This document shows positions 1 through 4,478 of a DNA stretch of 7,011 bases, piece after piece. Position numbers and translations under genes: made by a program. Every line of letters begins with the position of its first letter. Position 1 is the stretch's first letter. The notes under the pieces were generated by a model that saw nothing but the letters and a program-made list of their open reading frames with translations, was not told the origin of the DNA and ran no database searches. Source of the stretch: Thermomicrobiales bacterium. GTDB lineage: Bacteria; Chloroflexota; Chloroflexia; Thermomicrobiales; UBA6265. The stretch spans positions 1-7,011 of the forward strand of contig JAICJJ010000145.1 in assembly GCA_025928535.1 (NCBI GenBank). Direction: 5' to 3'.

Positions 1-340
1 GAAGTCGTACGTGCTGCAAGACGACGACGGTCAGGTGGTCGAAGCCCATTCGATCTCGGCCGGCCTCGACTATCCCGGCGTCGGTCCGGAGCACGCCTAT
101 CTGAAAGACATCGGCCGCGCCTGCTACACCAGCATCACCGACAAGGAAGCGGTCGACGCCTTCCAGTTGCTCTGCCGCGCCGAAGGGATCATTCCGGCGC
201 TCGAATCGGCTCACGCCATCGCCTTCGCCGTCAAACTGGCCGCCGAACGGTCGCCGGAAGACATGATCCTGGTCAATCTCTCCGGCCGCGGCGACAAGGA
301 TTTGCAAACCGTCGCCAGCGCGATCGGAGTCGCGTTGTGA
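1..340 (+). CDS. trpB: Tryptophan synthase beta chain, C-terminal part (5' truncated by window edge)
   Basis: TrpB is the PLP-dependent beta subunit that condenses indole with serine to give tryptophan in the cytoplasmic alpha2-beta2 complex. Only the last 112 codons are present; the frame is open to the left edge, reading from base 2. Family-typical motifs are visible in the right order: [16 protein letters not shown], then [12 protein letters not shown] (its Glu corresponds to the Salmonella Glu350 that contacts the cofactor), then [10 protein letters not shown] near the C-terminus. The protein ends about 15 residues after that motif, as is normal for the family. Its TGA stop (338-340) overlaps the GTG start of trpA, so translational coupling of the two subunits is likely. 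Identification is secure; the upstream part and the operon promoter are outside the window. Confidence 0.97.
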   Translation, partial: KSYVLQDDDGQVVEAHSISAGLDYPGVGPEHAYLKDIGRACYTSITDKEAVDAFQLLCRAEGIIPALESAHAIAFAVKLAAERSPEDMILVNLSGRGDKDLQTVASAIGVAL

Positions 341-1194
341 CGCAAGGCGTCGAGCTTCCCGCCGGGGCCACGGTCGCGCCGAGCCGGATCGGCGGCGCGT
401 TCGACCGCGCCCGGCAAGCCGGGCGGACGGCGCTGATCCCGTTCATCACCGCCGGCTATCCGTCGCTCGCCACGAGCGAGGCCAACATCCTCGGCCTCAG
501 TCTCGGCGGCGCCGATATCGTCGAAATCGGGATGGCGTTCAGCGATCCGCTCGCCGACGGCGCGACGGTTCAACGATCGAGTCAGGGGGCGCTGGCGAAC
601 GGCATCCGGCCCGGCGACAGCCTCGAATTGGCCCACCGCCTGCGGACCGTGCACGGCGTCGAAACGCCGCTGGTGTTGATGGGCTACTACAACCCGATCT
701 ACCACTACGGCGTCGACCGCTTCACGCGCGACGCGGCCGAGGCCGGCGTCGACGGCTTCATCGTGCCCGACCTGCCGACCGAAGAAAGCGACGAACTCCG
801 CGCCGCCTGCCAGGTGAATGACCGCGATCTGATCTTTCTCCTCGCGCCGACGTCGACCGACGCCCGGATCGCCTCCGTCGCCGAGCGTGCCTCCGGCTTC
901 ATCTATTGCGTCTCGCTCCGCGGCGTGACGGGCGCCCGCGCCGCGCTGCCCGATCTCGCGCCCTATCTGGGGCGCGTGCGGGAGCACACCGCGCTGCCGC
1001 TCGCGGTCGGCTTCGGCGTTTCGACCGCCGAGCATGTGCGCCGGATCGGCCAGGTCGCCGACGGCGCGATCGTCGCCAGCGCATTGATCGACCGGCTCGA
1101 CACGCTGCCGGAGCGCGACCAGCCGCTGGCGGCGGAAGCGTTCATCAAGGGATTGGCCGAGGGCGCGACGCGGTCGCAGGGGGAACGGGGTTGA
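337..1194 (+). CDS. trpA: Tryptophan synthase alpha chain
   Basis: TrpA cleaves indole-3-glycerol phosphate to indole and glyceraldehyde 3-phosphate and channels indole to TrpB. The 285-residue product is slightly longer than the usual 260-270, through about 15 extra N-terminal residues. The TIM-barrel motifs are complete: FITAGYP (strand 1), VEIG with catalytic Glu63, SDPLADG with catalytic Asp74, [33 protein letters not shown] and the phosphate-binding LAVGFGVS. Start choice: GTG at 337 overlaps the trpB stop (GTGA) and has GGAG at 326-329, 7 nt upstream. One oddity is that two prolines common around the catalytic loop (GxPFSDP and ADGP in most homologues) are alanines here (GMAFSDP, ADGA). 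Both catalytic acids are kept, so activity is expected. The gene is followed after 2 nt by aroH. Confidence 0.97.
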   Translation: MTQGVELPAGATVAPSRIGGAFDRARQAGRTALIPFITAGYPSLATSEANILGLSLGGADIVEIGMAFSDPLADGATVQRSSQGALANGIRPGDSLELAHRLRTVHGVETPLVLMGYYNPIYHYGVDRFTRDAAEAGVDGFIVPDLPTEESDELRAACQVNDRDLIFLLAPTSTDARIASVAERASGFIYCVSLRGVTGARAALPDLAPYLGRVREHTALPLAVGFGVSTAEHVRRIGQVADGAIVASALIDRLDTLPERDQPLAAEAFIKGLAEGATRSQGERG

Positions 1195-1196
1195 CC

Positions 1197-1652
1197 ATGA
1201 ACGCGCAGGAGAGAACCGGGACGGCGCGCCCGCTCGTCTGCCGCGGCATTCGGGGCGCGACGACGGTCGAGGCGAACACCGCCGAAGACATCGTCGAGGC
1301 GACCGACGAGTTGCTGCGGACGATGATCCATCTGAACGATTTGCGGCCGGACGACGTGGCGAGCGCGTTTTTCACCACCACGGTCGATTTGACCGCCGCT
1401 TTTCCGGCGCTGGCGGCGCGCAATCTCGGTTGGACCGAGGTGCCGCTCCTCTGCGCCCACGAAATGGACGTGCCGGGCGCGCTCGGCAAGGTGGTCCGAG
1501 TTCTCCTGCACGTCAACACCGGGCGCGGAGCCTCCGAAATTCGCCATGTCTACCTGCGCGACGCGCGCGGCCTCCGACCGTCGTGGGCGTTGGCCGACGA
1601 CGAACTCGACGAAGCGCTCGGCCGCCGGACTCCGATCGGGGTTGACCGGTGA
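1197..1652 (+). CDS. aroH: Chorismate mutase, AroH class
   Basis: This monofunctional chorismate mutase rearranges chorismate to prephenate, the entry to phenylalanine and tyrosine, and acts as a cytoplasmic trimer in the Bacillus subtilis prototype. The 151-residue product has RGIRGATTVE at residues 16-25 and matches the whole AroH fold. All four key residues recognised in the B. subtilis enzyme have counterparts: Arg19 (Arg7), Glu89 in CAHEMDV (Glu78), Arg101 in KVVRVLL (Arg90) and Tyr119 in RHVYL (Tyr108). It is about 20 residues longer than the prototype, mostly a polar N-terminal tail of 12 residues. The frame is open far upstream inside trpA, but ATG 1197 is chosen because it is 2 nt after the trpA stop and follows a purine-rich GGGGAACGGGG tract. 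A start further in is possible but would remove only the tail. Confidence 0.95.
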   Translation: MNAQERTGTARPLVCRGIRGATTVEANTAEDIVEATDELLRTMIHLNDLRPDDVASAFFTTTVDLTAAFPALAARNLGWTEVPLLCAHEMDVPGALGKVVRVLLHVNTGRGASEIRHVYLRDARGLRPSWALADDELDEALGRRTPIGVDR

Positions 1653-1707
1653 CGCCGCCGCGACCGACCATTGGCCATTCAGTGCAGCGGCATTGCAACG
1701 AGCGATC

Positions 1708-1713
1708 GGGAGG
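1708..1713 (+). promoter_or_regulatory. Ribosome binding site of aroF
   Basis: GGGAGG, 6 nt before GTG 1720. It decides the start within an ORF that stays open about 170 nt further upstream, and it implies that aroF is translated independently of aroH despite lying in the same operon. Confidence 0.75.
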
Positions 1714-1719
1714 ACCGTC

Positions 1720-2763
1720 GTGATCATCGTCATGAAGCGAGGCGCGAGCCCGGAGCAGATCGACAGCGTCGTCGCGCGCATCAAAGCGCTCGGCCTCGGC
1801 GCTCATCTTTCGTCCGGCGAAGAGCGCGTCATCGTCGGCGTCGTCGGAACGCCGCTGCCGCCGACGCTCGACGACGAATTCGAGAGCCACGACGGCGTCG
1901 AGCGCGTCGTCCGCATCACCAAGAAATACAAATTGACCGGCTGGGATTTCCATCCGCAAAAGACGATCATCGACGTGCGGGGGGTGACGATCGGGGGCGA
2001 CGAAGTGGTCGTCATCGCCGGCCCCTGCTCGGTCGAAAGCGAAGAACAGACGTTGGCGACGGCGCGGGCCGTGTCGGCGGCGGGCGCCAAGATCTTGCGC
2101 GGGGGCGCCTACAAGCCGCGCACCTCGCCGTACGAATTTCGCGGCCTCGGCGAACGCGGCCTCCAGATTCTCGCTTCGGCGCGGGACGAAACCGGGATGG
2201 CGATCATCACCGAGGTGATGACCCCGGCCGACATCGACCTCGTCGGCAAATACACCGACATCTTCCAGATCGGCGCCCGCAATTCGCAGAACTATCTCCT
2301 CCTTGAAGAAGTCGGCAAGGCCGGCAAGCCGGTCATGATCAAGCGCGGCTTGTCGATGATGCTGGAGGAATGGCTCCTCGCGGCGGAATACGTCATGGCG
2401 CAAGGCAACCCGGACGTCATTCTCTGCGAGCGCGGCATCCGCACCTTCGAGCCGTCGACGCGCAACACGTTCGACGTCAGCGCCGTGCCGGTGATTCAGG
2501 GGATGAGCCACCTGCCGATCTTCGTCGATCCGAGTCACGCCGCCGGCAAACGGGCGCTGGTCGGCGCACTGGCGCTGGCCGGCGTCGCGGCCGGGGCCGA
2601 CGGGTTGATGATCGAGGTGCATCCGAATCCGGACCAGGCCCTCTCCGACGGCGCGCAATCGCTCACCATCCCCCAATTCGACGCCCTGATGCCGCGCCTG
2701 GCCGCCGTCGCCAACGCCGTCGGCCGCGCGCTCCCCGTCCGCGAGGCGGCGCCCGTCGGATAG
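1720..2763 (+). CDS. aroF: 3-deoxy-7-phosphoheptulonate (DAHP) synthase, type I-beta
   Basis: DAHP synthase condenses phosphoenolpyruvate with erythrose 4-phosphate, the committed first step of the shikimate pathway. The product is 347 residues. Residues 1-70 form the small ferredoxin/ACT-like N-terminal domain known from Thermotoga maritima, where it mediates feedback inhibition by Tyr and Phe; the TIM barrel follows. Metal ligands are all visible: Cys103 in GPCSVE, His273 in DPSH, Glu299 in EVHP and Asp310 in LSDG. Substrate-binding GGAYKPRTSPY (128-138) and CERGIRTFE are intact. Start choice: GTG 1720 gives MIIVMKRG, which matches the Thermotoga N-terminus (MIVVLKPG), and GGGAGG (1708-1713) sits 6 nt upstream. 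ATG 1732 is an alternative, and the frame is open back to 1546 without support. The C-terminal tail LPVREAAPVG is encoded a second time at 3513-3545. Confidence 0.97.
   Translation: MIIVMKRGASPEQIDSVVARIKALGLGAHLSSGEERVIVGVVGTPLPPTLDDEFESHDGVERVVRITKKYKLTGWDFHPQKTIIDVRGVTIGGDEVVVIAGPCSVESEEQTLATARAVSAAGAKILRGGAYKPRTSPYEFRGLGERGLQILASARDETGMAIITEVMTPADIDLVGKYTDIFQIGARNSQNYLLLEEVGKAGKPVMIKRGLSMMLEEWLLAAEYVMAQGNPDVILCERGIRTFEPSTRNTFDVSAVPVIQGMSHLPIFVDPSHAAGKRALVGALALAGVAAGADGLMIEVHPNPDQALSDGAQSLTIPQFDALMPRLAAVANAVGRALPVREAAPVG
2731..2763 (+). repeat. Direct repeat, proximal copy (aroF 3' end)
   Basis: Last 10 sense codons plus stop of aroF (LPVREAAPVG-stop). It aligns without gaps to 3513-3545. 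Before the stop codon 27 of 30 bases are identical, and all three differences are silent third-position changes (Arg CGC/CGG, Pro CCC/CCG, Gly GGA/GGG). The stops also differ (TAG/TGA). The two copies lie 782 bp apart and flank the toxin-antitoxin cassette. Confidence 0.85.
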
Positions 2764-2783
2764 TCGCTCGGAACCCGTCGCTC

Positions 2784-2822
2784 GACGATCGCGTTCAAGT
2801 TCGATCGTCCGCTCGTTGAACG
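2784..2822. repeat. Two interleaved inverted repeats between aroF and the antitoxin
   Basis: GACGATCG (2784-2791) is a perfect inverted repeat of CGATCGTC (2802-2809), with a 10-nt loop. CGTTCAA (2792-2798), inside that loop, is a perfect inverted repeat of TTGAACG (2816-2822). The two stems interlock and could not form without a pseudoknot. No T-tract follows either, so they are poor intrinsic terminators. They may be protein-binding dyads or an RNA switch at the end of the aroF transcript; the role is unknown. Confidence 0.45.
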
Positions 2823-2845
2823 TCGTCGGTGATCCACGTCTGTCC

Positions 2846-2851
2846 TATCAT
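2846..2851 (+). promoter_or_regulatory. Possible -10 element of the toxin-antitoxin promoter
   Basis: TATCAT (4 of 6 to TATAAT) lies in a locally AT-richer stretch 73 nt before the antitoxin start. No good -35 lies 16-18 nt upstream; the TTGAAC at 2816-2821 is 24 nt away. A transcript from here would begin near 2858, inside the adjacent palindrome, which would suit autorepression. This is a weak call. Confidence 0.3.
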
Positions 2852-2853
2852 TA

Positions 2854-2885
2854 CTCCGGCGTGTGGGAAATCCCCACCGCCGGAG
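2854..2885. promoter_or_regulatory. 13-bp-arm palindrome, likely operator or 5'-leader hairpin of the TA operon
   Basis: CTCCGGCG + T + GTGGG, a 5-nt loop (AAATC), then CCCAC + CGCCGGAG: thirteen base pairs interrupted only by one bulged T at 2862. It sits just after the possible -10 box and 38 nt before the antitoxin start. Type II antitoxins with an AbrB fold usually bind palindromic DNA at their own promoter, so an autoregulatory operator is the favoured reading. No U-tract follows, which argues against a terminator. Confidence 0.55.
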
Positions 2886-2923
2886 GTCAGGCGCTTTCTC
2901 ATCCGCCTGAAAGGACTGGCGTA

Positions 2924-3178
2924 ATGAGCGAAATCATGACGGTCCGCGTCGATGCAAAGGGACGCGTCGCCCTGCCGCTGAGGCTTCGGCGCCGCTTGGG
3001 ACTCGAGCAAGGATCGATGCTGTTCGTGCAAGAGCGCGGCGGCGAGTTGCGCTTCCGGCGTGCGGAAAATCCATTCGATGTGCTTGCCGAGCAGGCCGAA
3101 GCGGAATCGCGCGCCGGCGAGACGATCAACCTGCGCGATTACGCCGCCGAACATGGCATCGCGCTCGATGACGAGTAG
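2924..3178 (+). CDS. AbrB/MazE-fold antitoxin of a type II toxin-antitoxin pair
   Basis: The 84-residue product has an N-terminal AbrB swapped-hairpin DNA-binding domain, residues 5-47: MTVRVDAKGRVALPLRLRRR, then LGLEQGS, then a strand pair ending ELRFRR. The KGR-x-x-LP core is the family hallmark. Residues 48-84 are acidic and helical in character (NPFDVLAEQAEAES onwards), as expected of the segment that wraps around and neutralises the toxin. Start choice: ATG 2924 has AAAGGA at 2910-2915, 8 nt upstream; the frame is open to 2816, but that part shows no domain. Its end overlaps the toxin start by 11 nt. It probably represses its own operon through the palindrome at 2854-2885. The family is clear; the precise type name is not. 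Confidence 0.88.
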   Translation: MSEIMTVRVDAKGRVALPLRLRRRLGLEQGSMLFVQERGGELRFRRAENPFDVLAEQAEAESRAGETINLRDYAAEHGIALDDE

Positions 3179-3506
3179 CCGATATGCCGTCGAATTGACG
3201 CGGCTGGCCCGAAAAGATCTGGACGCGCTCGCGGCGAAGAACCGGGAAGCGCACCGCGAAGCCGTCATGGCGCTAAGCCGGCTCGAATACGATCCGGACG
3301 CTGGCGACCCGCTGGCCGGCAGTCTGAAGGGCTGTCGATCTCTCTCATTTTCCGTGCAAGGGAGCGGGCAATATCGGGCGGTTTACATCGTCGCGGCGGC
3401 CAATCAATCGTGCGTCGTCTTCATCGTCGGACCGCACGAAAACATCTACCGTCTGGCGGAACGGCGGGCGCGCGCCGCTCGTCGGCAGGCCGCGGTCGAA
3501 CCGTGA
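3168..3506 (+). CDS. RelE/ParE-superfamily toxin
   Basis: The 112-residue product fits the RelE/ParE fold: an N-terminal strand (RYAVELTRLARKDLDAL), a helical pair to about residue 41, then DPLAGSLKGCRSLSFSV, the core strand GQYRAVYIV (67-75, with Arg70), and VVFIVGPHENIYRLAERR (83-100). This order (xPLxGxLKG, YRxxY, VxxxGPHExxY) is typical of RelE-like mRNA interferases that cut ribosome-bound mRNA; a ParE-like gyrase poison cannot be excluded from sequence alone. The basic C-terminal tail, residues 99-108, is rich in Arg and Ala. ATG 3168 lies inside the end of the antitoxin gene, so the toxin is translationally coupled to its antidote. The conserved core is intact, so the toxin is probably functional. 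Confidence 0.88.
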   Translation: MTSSRYAVELTRLARKDLDALAAKNREAHREAVMALSRLEYDPDAGDPLAGSLKGCRSLSFSVQGSGQYRAVYIVAAANQSCVVFIVGPHENIYRLAERRARAARRQAAVEP

Positions 3507-3512
3507 CGCACC

Positions 3513-3545
3513 CTCCCCGTCCGGGAGGCGGCGCCGGTCGGGTGA
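3513..3545 (+). repeat. Direct repeat, distal copy (relic of an aroF 3' end)
   Basis: Seven bases after the toxin stop the DNA again encodes LPVREAAPVG-stop, in a frame that has no start (a TGA precedes it by two codons). It pairs with the aroF end at 2731-2763. The distal copy can also fold as CCTCCC/GGGAGG (3512-3517 with 3523-3528), but the silent-only pattern of differences points to a former coding end rather than to a shared hairpin. Confidence 0.8.
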
Positions 3546-3594
3546 TTCATTCCTGAATATGTAAAGTTGAAGCCGCCGAAGGGCGATCGATCGC

Positions 3595-3618
3595 AGGCCG
3601 TTCGTCTTCGAACGGCCT
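3595..3618. terminator. Perfect 10-bp dyad: terminator of the TA operon or operator at the next promoter
   Basis: AGGCCGTTCG (3595-3604), loop TCTT, CGAACGGCCT (3609-3618). It ends 1 nt before the -35 hexamer at 3620. The following bases (GTTGACTTTGTTCGTT) are only moderately T-rich. It could stop transcripts from upstream, bind a dimeric regulator, or do both. Just ahead of it, at 3583-3594, is a perfect 12-bp palindrome, GCGATCGATCGC. Confidence 0.5.
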
Positions 3619-3619
3619 G

Positions 3620-3648
3620 TTGACTTTGTTCGTTCGCGGTGGTAAAAG
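3620..3648 (+). promoter_or_regulatory. Sigma70-like promoter of the small-ORF unit
   Basis: TTGACT (3620-3625; 5 of 6 to TTGACA), a spacer of exactly 17 nt, then TAAAAG (3643-3648; 4 of 6 to TATAAT). This is the best promoter match in the window. It lies in the only AT-richer stretch of this intergenic region and gives a start near 3655, about 80 nt before the leader ORF. Confidence 0.6.
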
Positions 3649-3656
3649 AGTGAGGC

Positions 3657-3717
3657 CGCCGCAAAAAGCGGCGCGATCGGCGCGGCGCCGGTCGCAACGA
3701 ATAGGGCGAAGGCGACC
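3657..3717 (+). promoter_or_regulatory. Structured 5' leader with mutually exclusive stems
   Basis: Three helices can be drawn. A: CGCCGC (3657-3662) with GCGGCG (3668-3673), loop AAAAA. B: 3673-3682 with 3686-3695, ten pairs including one G-U, loop of 3. C: GGTCGC (3690-3695) with GCGACC (3712-3717), loop of 16. B and C share bases 3690-3695, so only one can form at a time; C ends 3 nt before the Shine-Dalgarno at 3721. It matches no riboswitch class I recognise by eye. Alternative pairing is directly visible; a regulatory role is inferred. Confidence 0.4.
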
Positions 3718-3735
3718 AGGAAAGGAGGATCGACG

Positions 3736-3825
3736 ATGCAGCAGCAGCACCGCTACACCGGTTTCGTCGCATCGATCCGCCCGGTTGCCGAACTGTCGCC
3801 TGCGCCTGCCTGGCGCTTCGGGTAA
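3736..3825 (+). CDS. Putative 29-residue leader peptide
   Basis: This short ORF is too small for ordinary gene calling but has the strongest ribosome binding site in the window: AAAGGAGG (3721-3728), 7 nt before ATG. The peptide begins MQQQHRYTGF and ends PAPAWRFG, with three consecutive Gln at 2-4 and a single Trp at 26; there is no long run of one amino acid as in classical biosynthetic leaders. The TAA stop falls in the loop of a small hairpin (TTCGGG 3817-3822 with CCCGAA 3828-3833). An intrinsic terminator follows 27 nt after the stop. The layout of strong RBS, tiny ORF, terminator and second RBS suggests a leader peptide for attenuation, but it could also be a free-standing small protein. 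Function is unknown. Confidence 0.55.
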   Translation: MQQQHRYTGFVASIRPVAELSPAPAWRFG

Positions 3826-3852
3826 GCCCCGAACAACACGCGCAGTTCCTCG

Positions 3853-3881
3853 CCCGGGTCGATGTCCGACCCGGGTTTTTT
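3853..3881 (+). terminator. Intrinsic (rho-independent) terminator
   Basis: CCCGGGTCG (3853-3861), loop ATGTC, CGACCCGGG (3867-3875), then six T (3876-3881). This is a perfect 9-bp GC-rich stem with a U-tract directly after it. It lies between the leader ORF and the next small gene rather than after a large gene, so it fits a conditional attenuator. The GCCCGG at 3779-3784, within the leader ORF, could pair with CCGGGT of its 5' arm as an antiterminator; that pairing is speculative. Confidence 0.9.
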
Positions 3882-3886
3882 GTGCG

Positions 3887-3913
3887 CCCCCGACCGGGGG
3901 AGGAGGTTTTTTT
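3887..3913 (+). promoter_or_regulatory. Hairpin, Shine-Dalgarno and T7 tract in front of small ORF 3917
   Basis: CCCCC (3887-3891), loop GACC, GGGGG (3896-3900), immediately followed by AGGAGG (3901-3906) and seven T (3907-3913), then CAAATG. AGGAGG is 10 nt before ATG 3917, a strong ribosome binding site. Because the T-tract is 6 nt away from the stem, this is a poor second terminator; stacking of the hairpin next to the SD may instead affect ribosome access. Confidence 0.55.
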
Positions 3914-3916
3914 CAA

Positions 3917-4084
3917 ATGGCGAAGTCGCACGTTTCCACCGTTCGGATGCGCTGTGGCGGCATGGCGATCCCGCCGCTCGATTGGATCGGACAGATGACC
4001 AACCCGCAAACCGCCGTCGACGGTCCGGCTGAGCAAATCGACCGTCCCTTACCACGATCGCATGGGCGCAGCCCATCTGACTGA
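3917..4084 (+). CDS. Small protein of unknown function, 55 residues
   Basis: I do not recognise this protein. ATG 3917 is supported by AGGAGG 10 nt upstream and by its position right after the attenuator-like terminator. The frame is open back to 3620, but that would run through the leader and terminator. The N-terminal 37 residues (starting MAKSHVSTVRMRCGG, one Cys at 13, one Trp at 23) use GC-ending codons like the neighbouring genes. The last 18 residues (from about Ala38) contain TTA, CCA, CGA, CAT and TCT, and look like run-off, low-complexity sequence. It may be a truncated gene or a true small protein. It is followed 14 nt later by another small ORF. There is no membrane segment or signal peptide. 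Confidence 0.45.
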   Translation: MAKSHVSTVRMRCGGMAIPPLDWIGQMTNPQTAVDGPAEQIDRPLPRSHGRSPSD

Positions 4085-4098
4085 AGGATGCAAACTCA

Positions 4099-4356
4099 GT
4101 GAACAGCATGCACTATCACGTTCAGGTCATTCATTCGCAGGCGCGGCAAAACGATCTGCTGGCCGAAGCCCACAAGCGGGCGCTGCTGGCCGAAGCCGAA
4201 GCCGGACAGCGGCGAGCGATGCCGGCGCTGGCGCAGGCGCGCAACGCGGTCGGCGTCGCGCTGGTCCGCATCGGTGAACGGCTGCAGACTCCTCCGCTGG
4301 CCCGCGACTGTGGCCCCGCCGGCCCGTTCGGCCTGCCGCAAGCCCCAGCGCGGTGA
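4099..4356 (+). CDS. Small helical protein of unknown function, 85 residues
   Basis: The product is not recognised. The N-terminus MNSMHYHVQVIHSQARQNDL leads into a long Ala/Glu/Arg-rich segment (residues about 13-62) that is helical and charged, possibly a coiled coil. A Pro/Gly-rich tail closes it (from about residue 63: TPPLARDCGPAGPFG, ending QAPAR). GTG 4099 is preferred because AAGGA at 4084-4088 is 10 nt away; ATG 4108 would be 19 nt away. The SD overlaps the stop region of the 55-codon ORF, so the two are probably co-transcribed and coupled. Short proteins with a similar histidine-containing N-terminus and charged helix seem familiar from high-GC bacteria, but I cannot name a family. 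The last seven codons lie in a 26-nt repeat. Confidence 0.5.
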   Translation: MNSMHYHVQVIHSQARQNDLLAEAHKRALLAEAEAGQRRAMPALAQARNAVGVALVRIGERLQTPPLARDCGPAGPFGLPQAPAR

Positions 4357-4360
4357 GCGC
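4335..4360 (+). repeat. 26-nt direct repeat, copy 1 (across the stop of the 85-codon ORF)
   Basis: Matches 4409-4434 at 24 of 26 positions (differences at 4342/4416 and 4347/4421); the period is 74 nt. The common core ends GCGCGGTGAGCGC, which contains the TGA stop of the upstream ORF and can form a 4-bp GCGC stem. The flanks do not match, so this is not a simple 74-nt tandem duplication. Confidence 0.75.
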
Positions 4361-4408
4361 AGAAGAACCGGCTCCGATGCGCGGGTCCGCCTGCCATCGG
4401 TCATCACG

Positions 4409-4434
4409 GCCGCAACCCCCGGCGCGGTGAGCGC
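4409..4434 (+). repeat. 26-nt direct repeat, copy 2
   Basis: Second copy of the 4335-4360 element, lying in non-coding DNA 7 nt before the large hairpin at 4441. It reads PQPPAR-stop in the frame matching copy 1 (PQAPAR-stop), but there is no ORF to carry it. Confidence 0.7.
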
Positions 4435-4438
4435 CAAA

Positions 4439-4478
4439 GGATGGGCGCGTCCGAACCGACATTCGGACCCGCCCATTC
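4439..4478 (+). terminator. Long hairpin closing the small-ORF unit, likely terminator
   Basis: ATGGGCG (4441-4447), a C-C mismatch, GTCCGAA (4449-4455), a 6-nt loop, TTCGGAC (4462-4468), CGCCCAT (4470-4476). That is fourteen Watson-Crick pairs, extendable by two at the base. The tail TTCCATCTTC is pyrimidine-rich but not a true U-tract, so termination efficiency is uncertain. Confidence 0.55.

Noticed and set aside
906..1196. Upstream extension of the aroH frame into trpA
   Set aside because: The extension reads as Arg/Ala low-complexity sequence antagonistic to the trpA frame; AroH homology begins only after ATG 1197.
1546..1719. Upstream extension of the aroF frame inside aroH
   Set aside because: The protein from GTG 1720 already matches the family N-terminus and has its own GGGAGG; the extension has no similarity to DAHP synthase.
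1513..2676. 387-codon open frame on the minus strand opposite aroH/aroF
   Set aside because: Shadow of GC-rich coding DNA: Asp/Arg/Val/Ala-rich, no domain and no RBS, and opposed by two unmistakable enzymes.
3512..3528. CCTCCC/GGGAGG hairpin after the toxin as a terminator
   Set aside because: Six pairs with a 5-nt loop but no T-tract; the region is better explained as a repeat of the aroF 3' end.
3583..3594. GCGATCGATCGC as a HIP1-like or protein-binding element
   Set aside because: A single 12-bp self-complementary word; GATC/CGATCG words are frequent throughout this window, so no special meaning can be supported.
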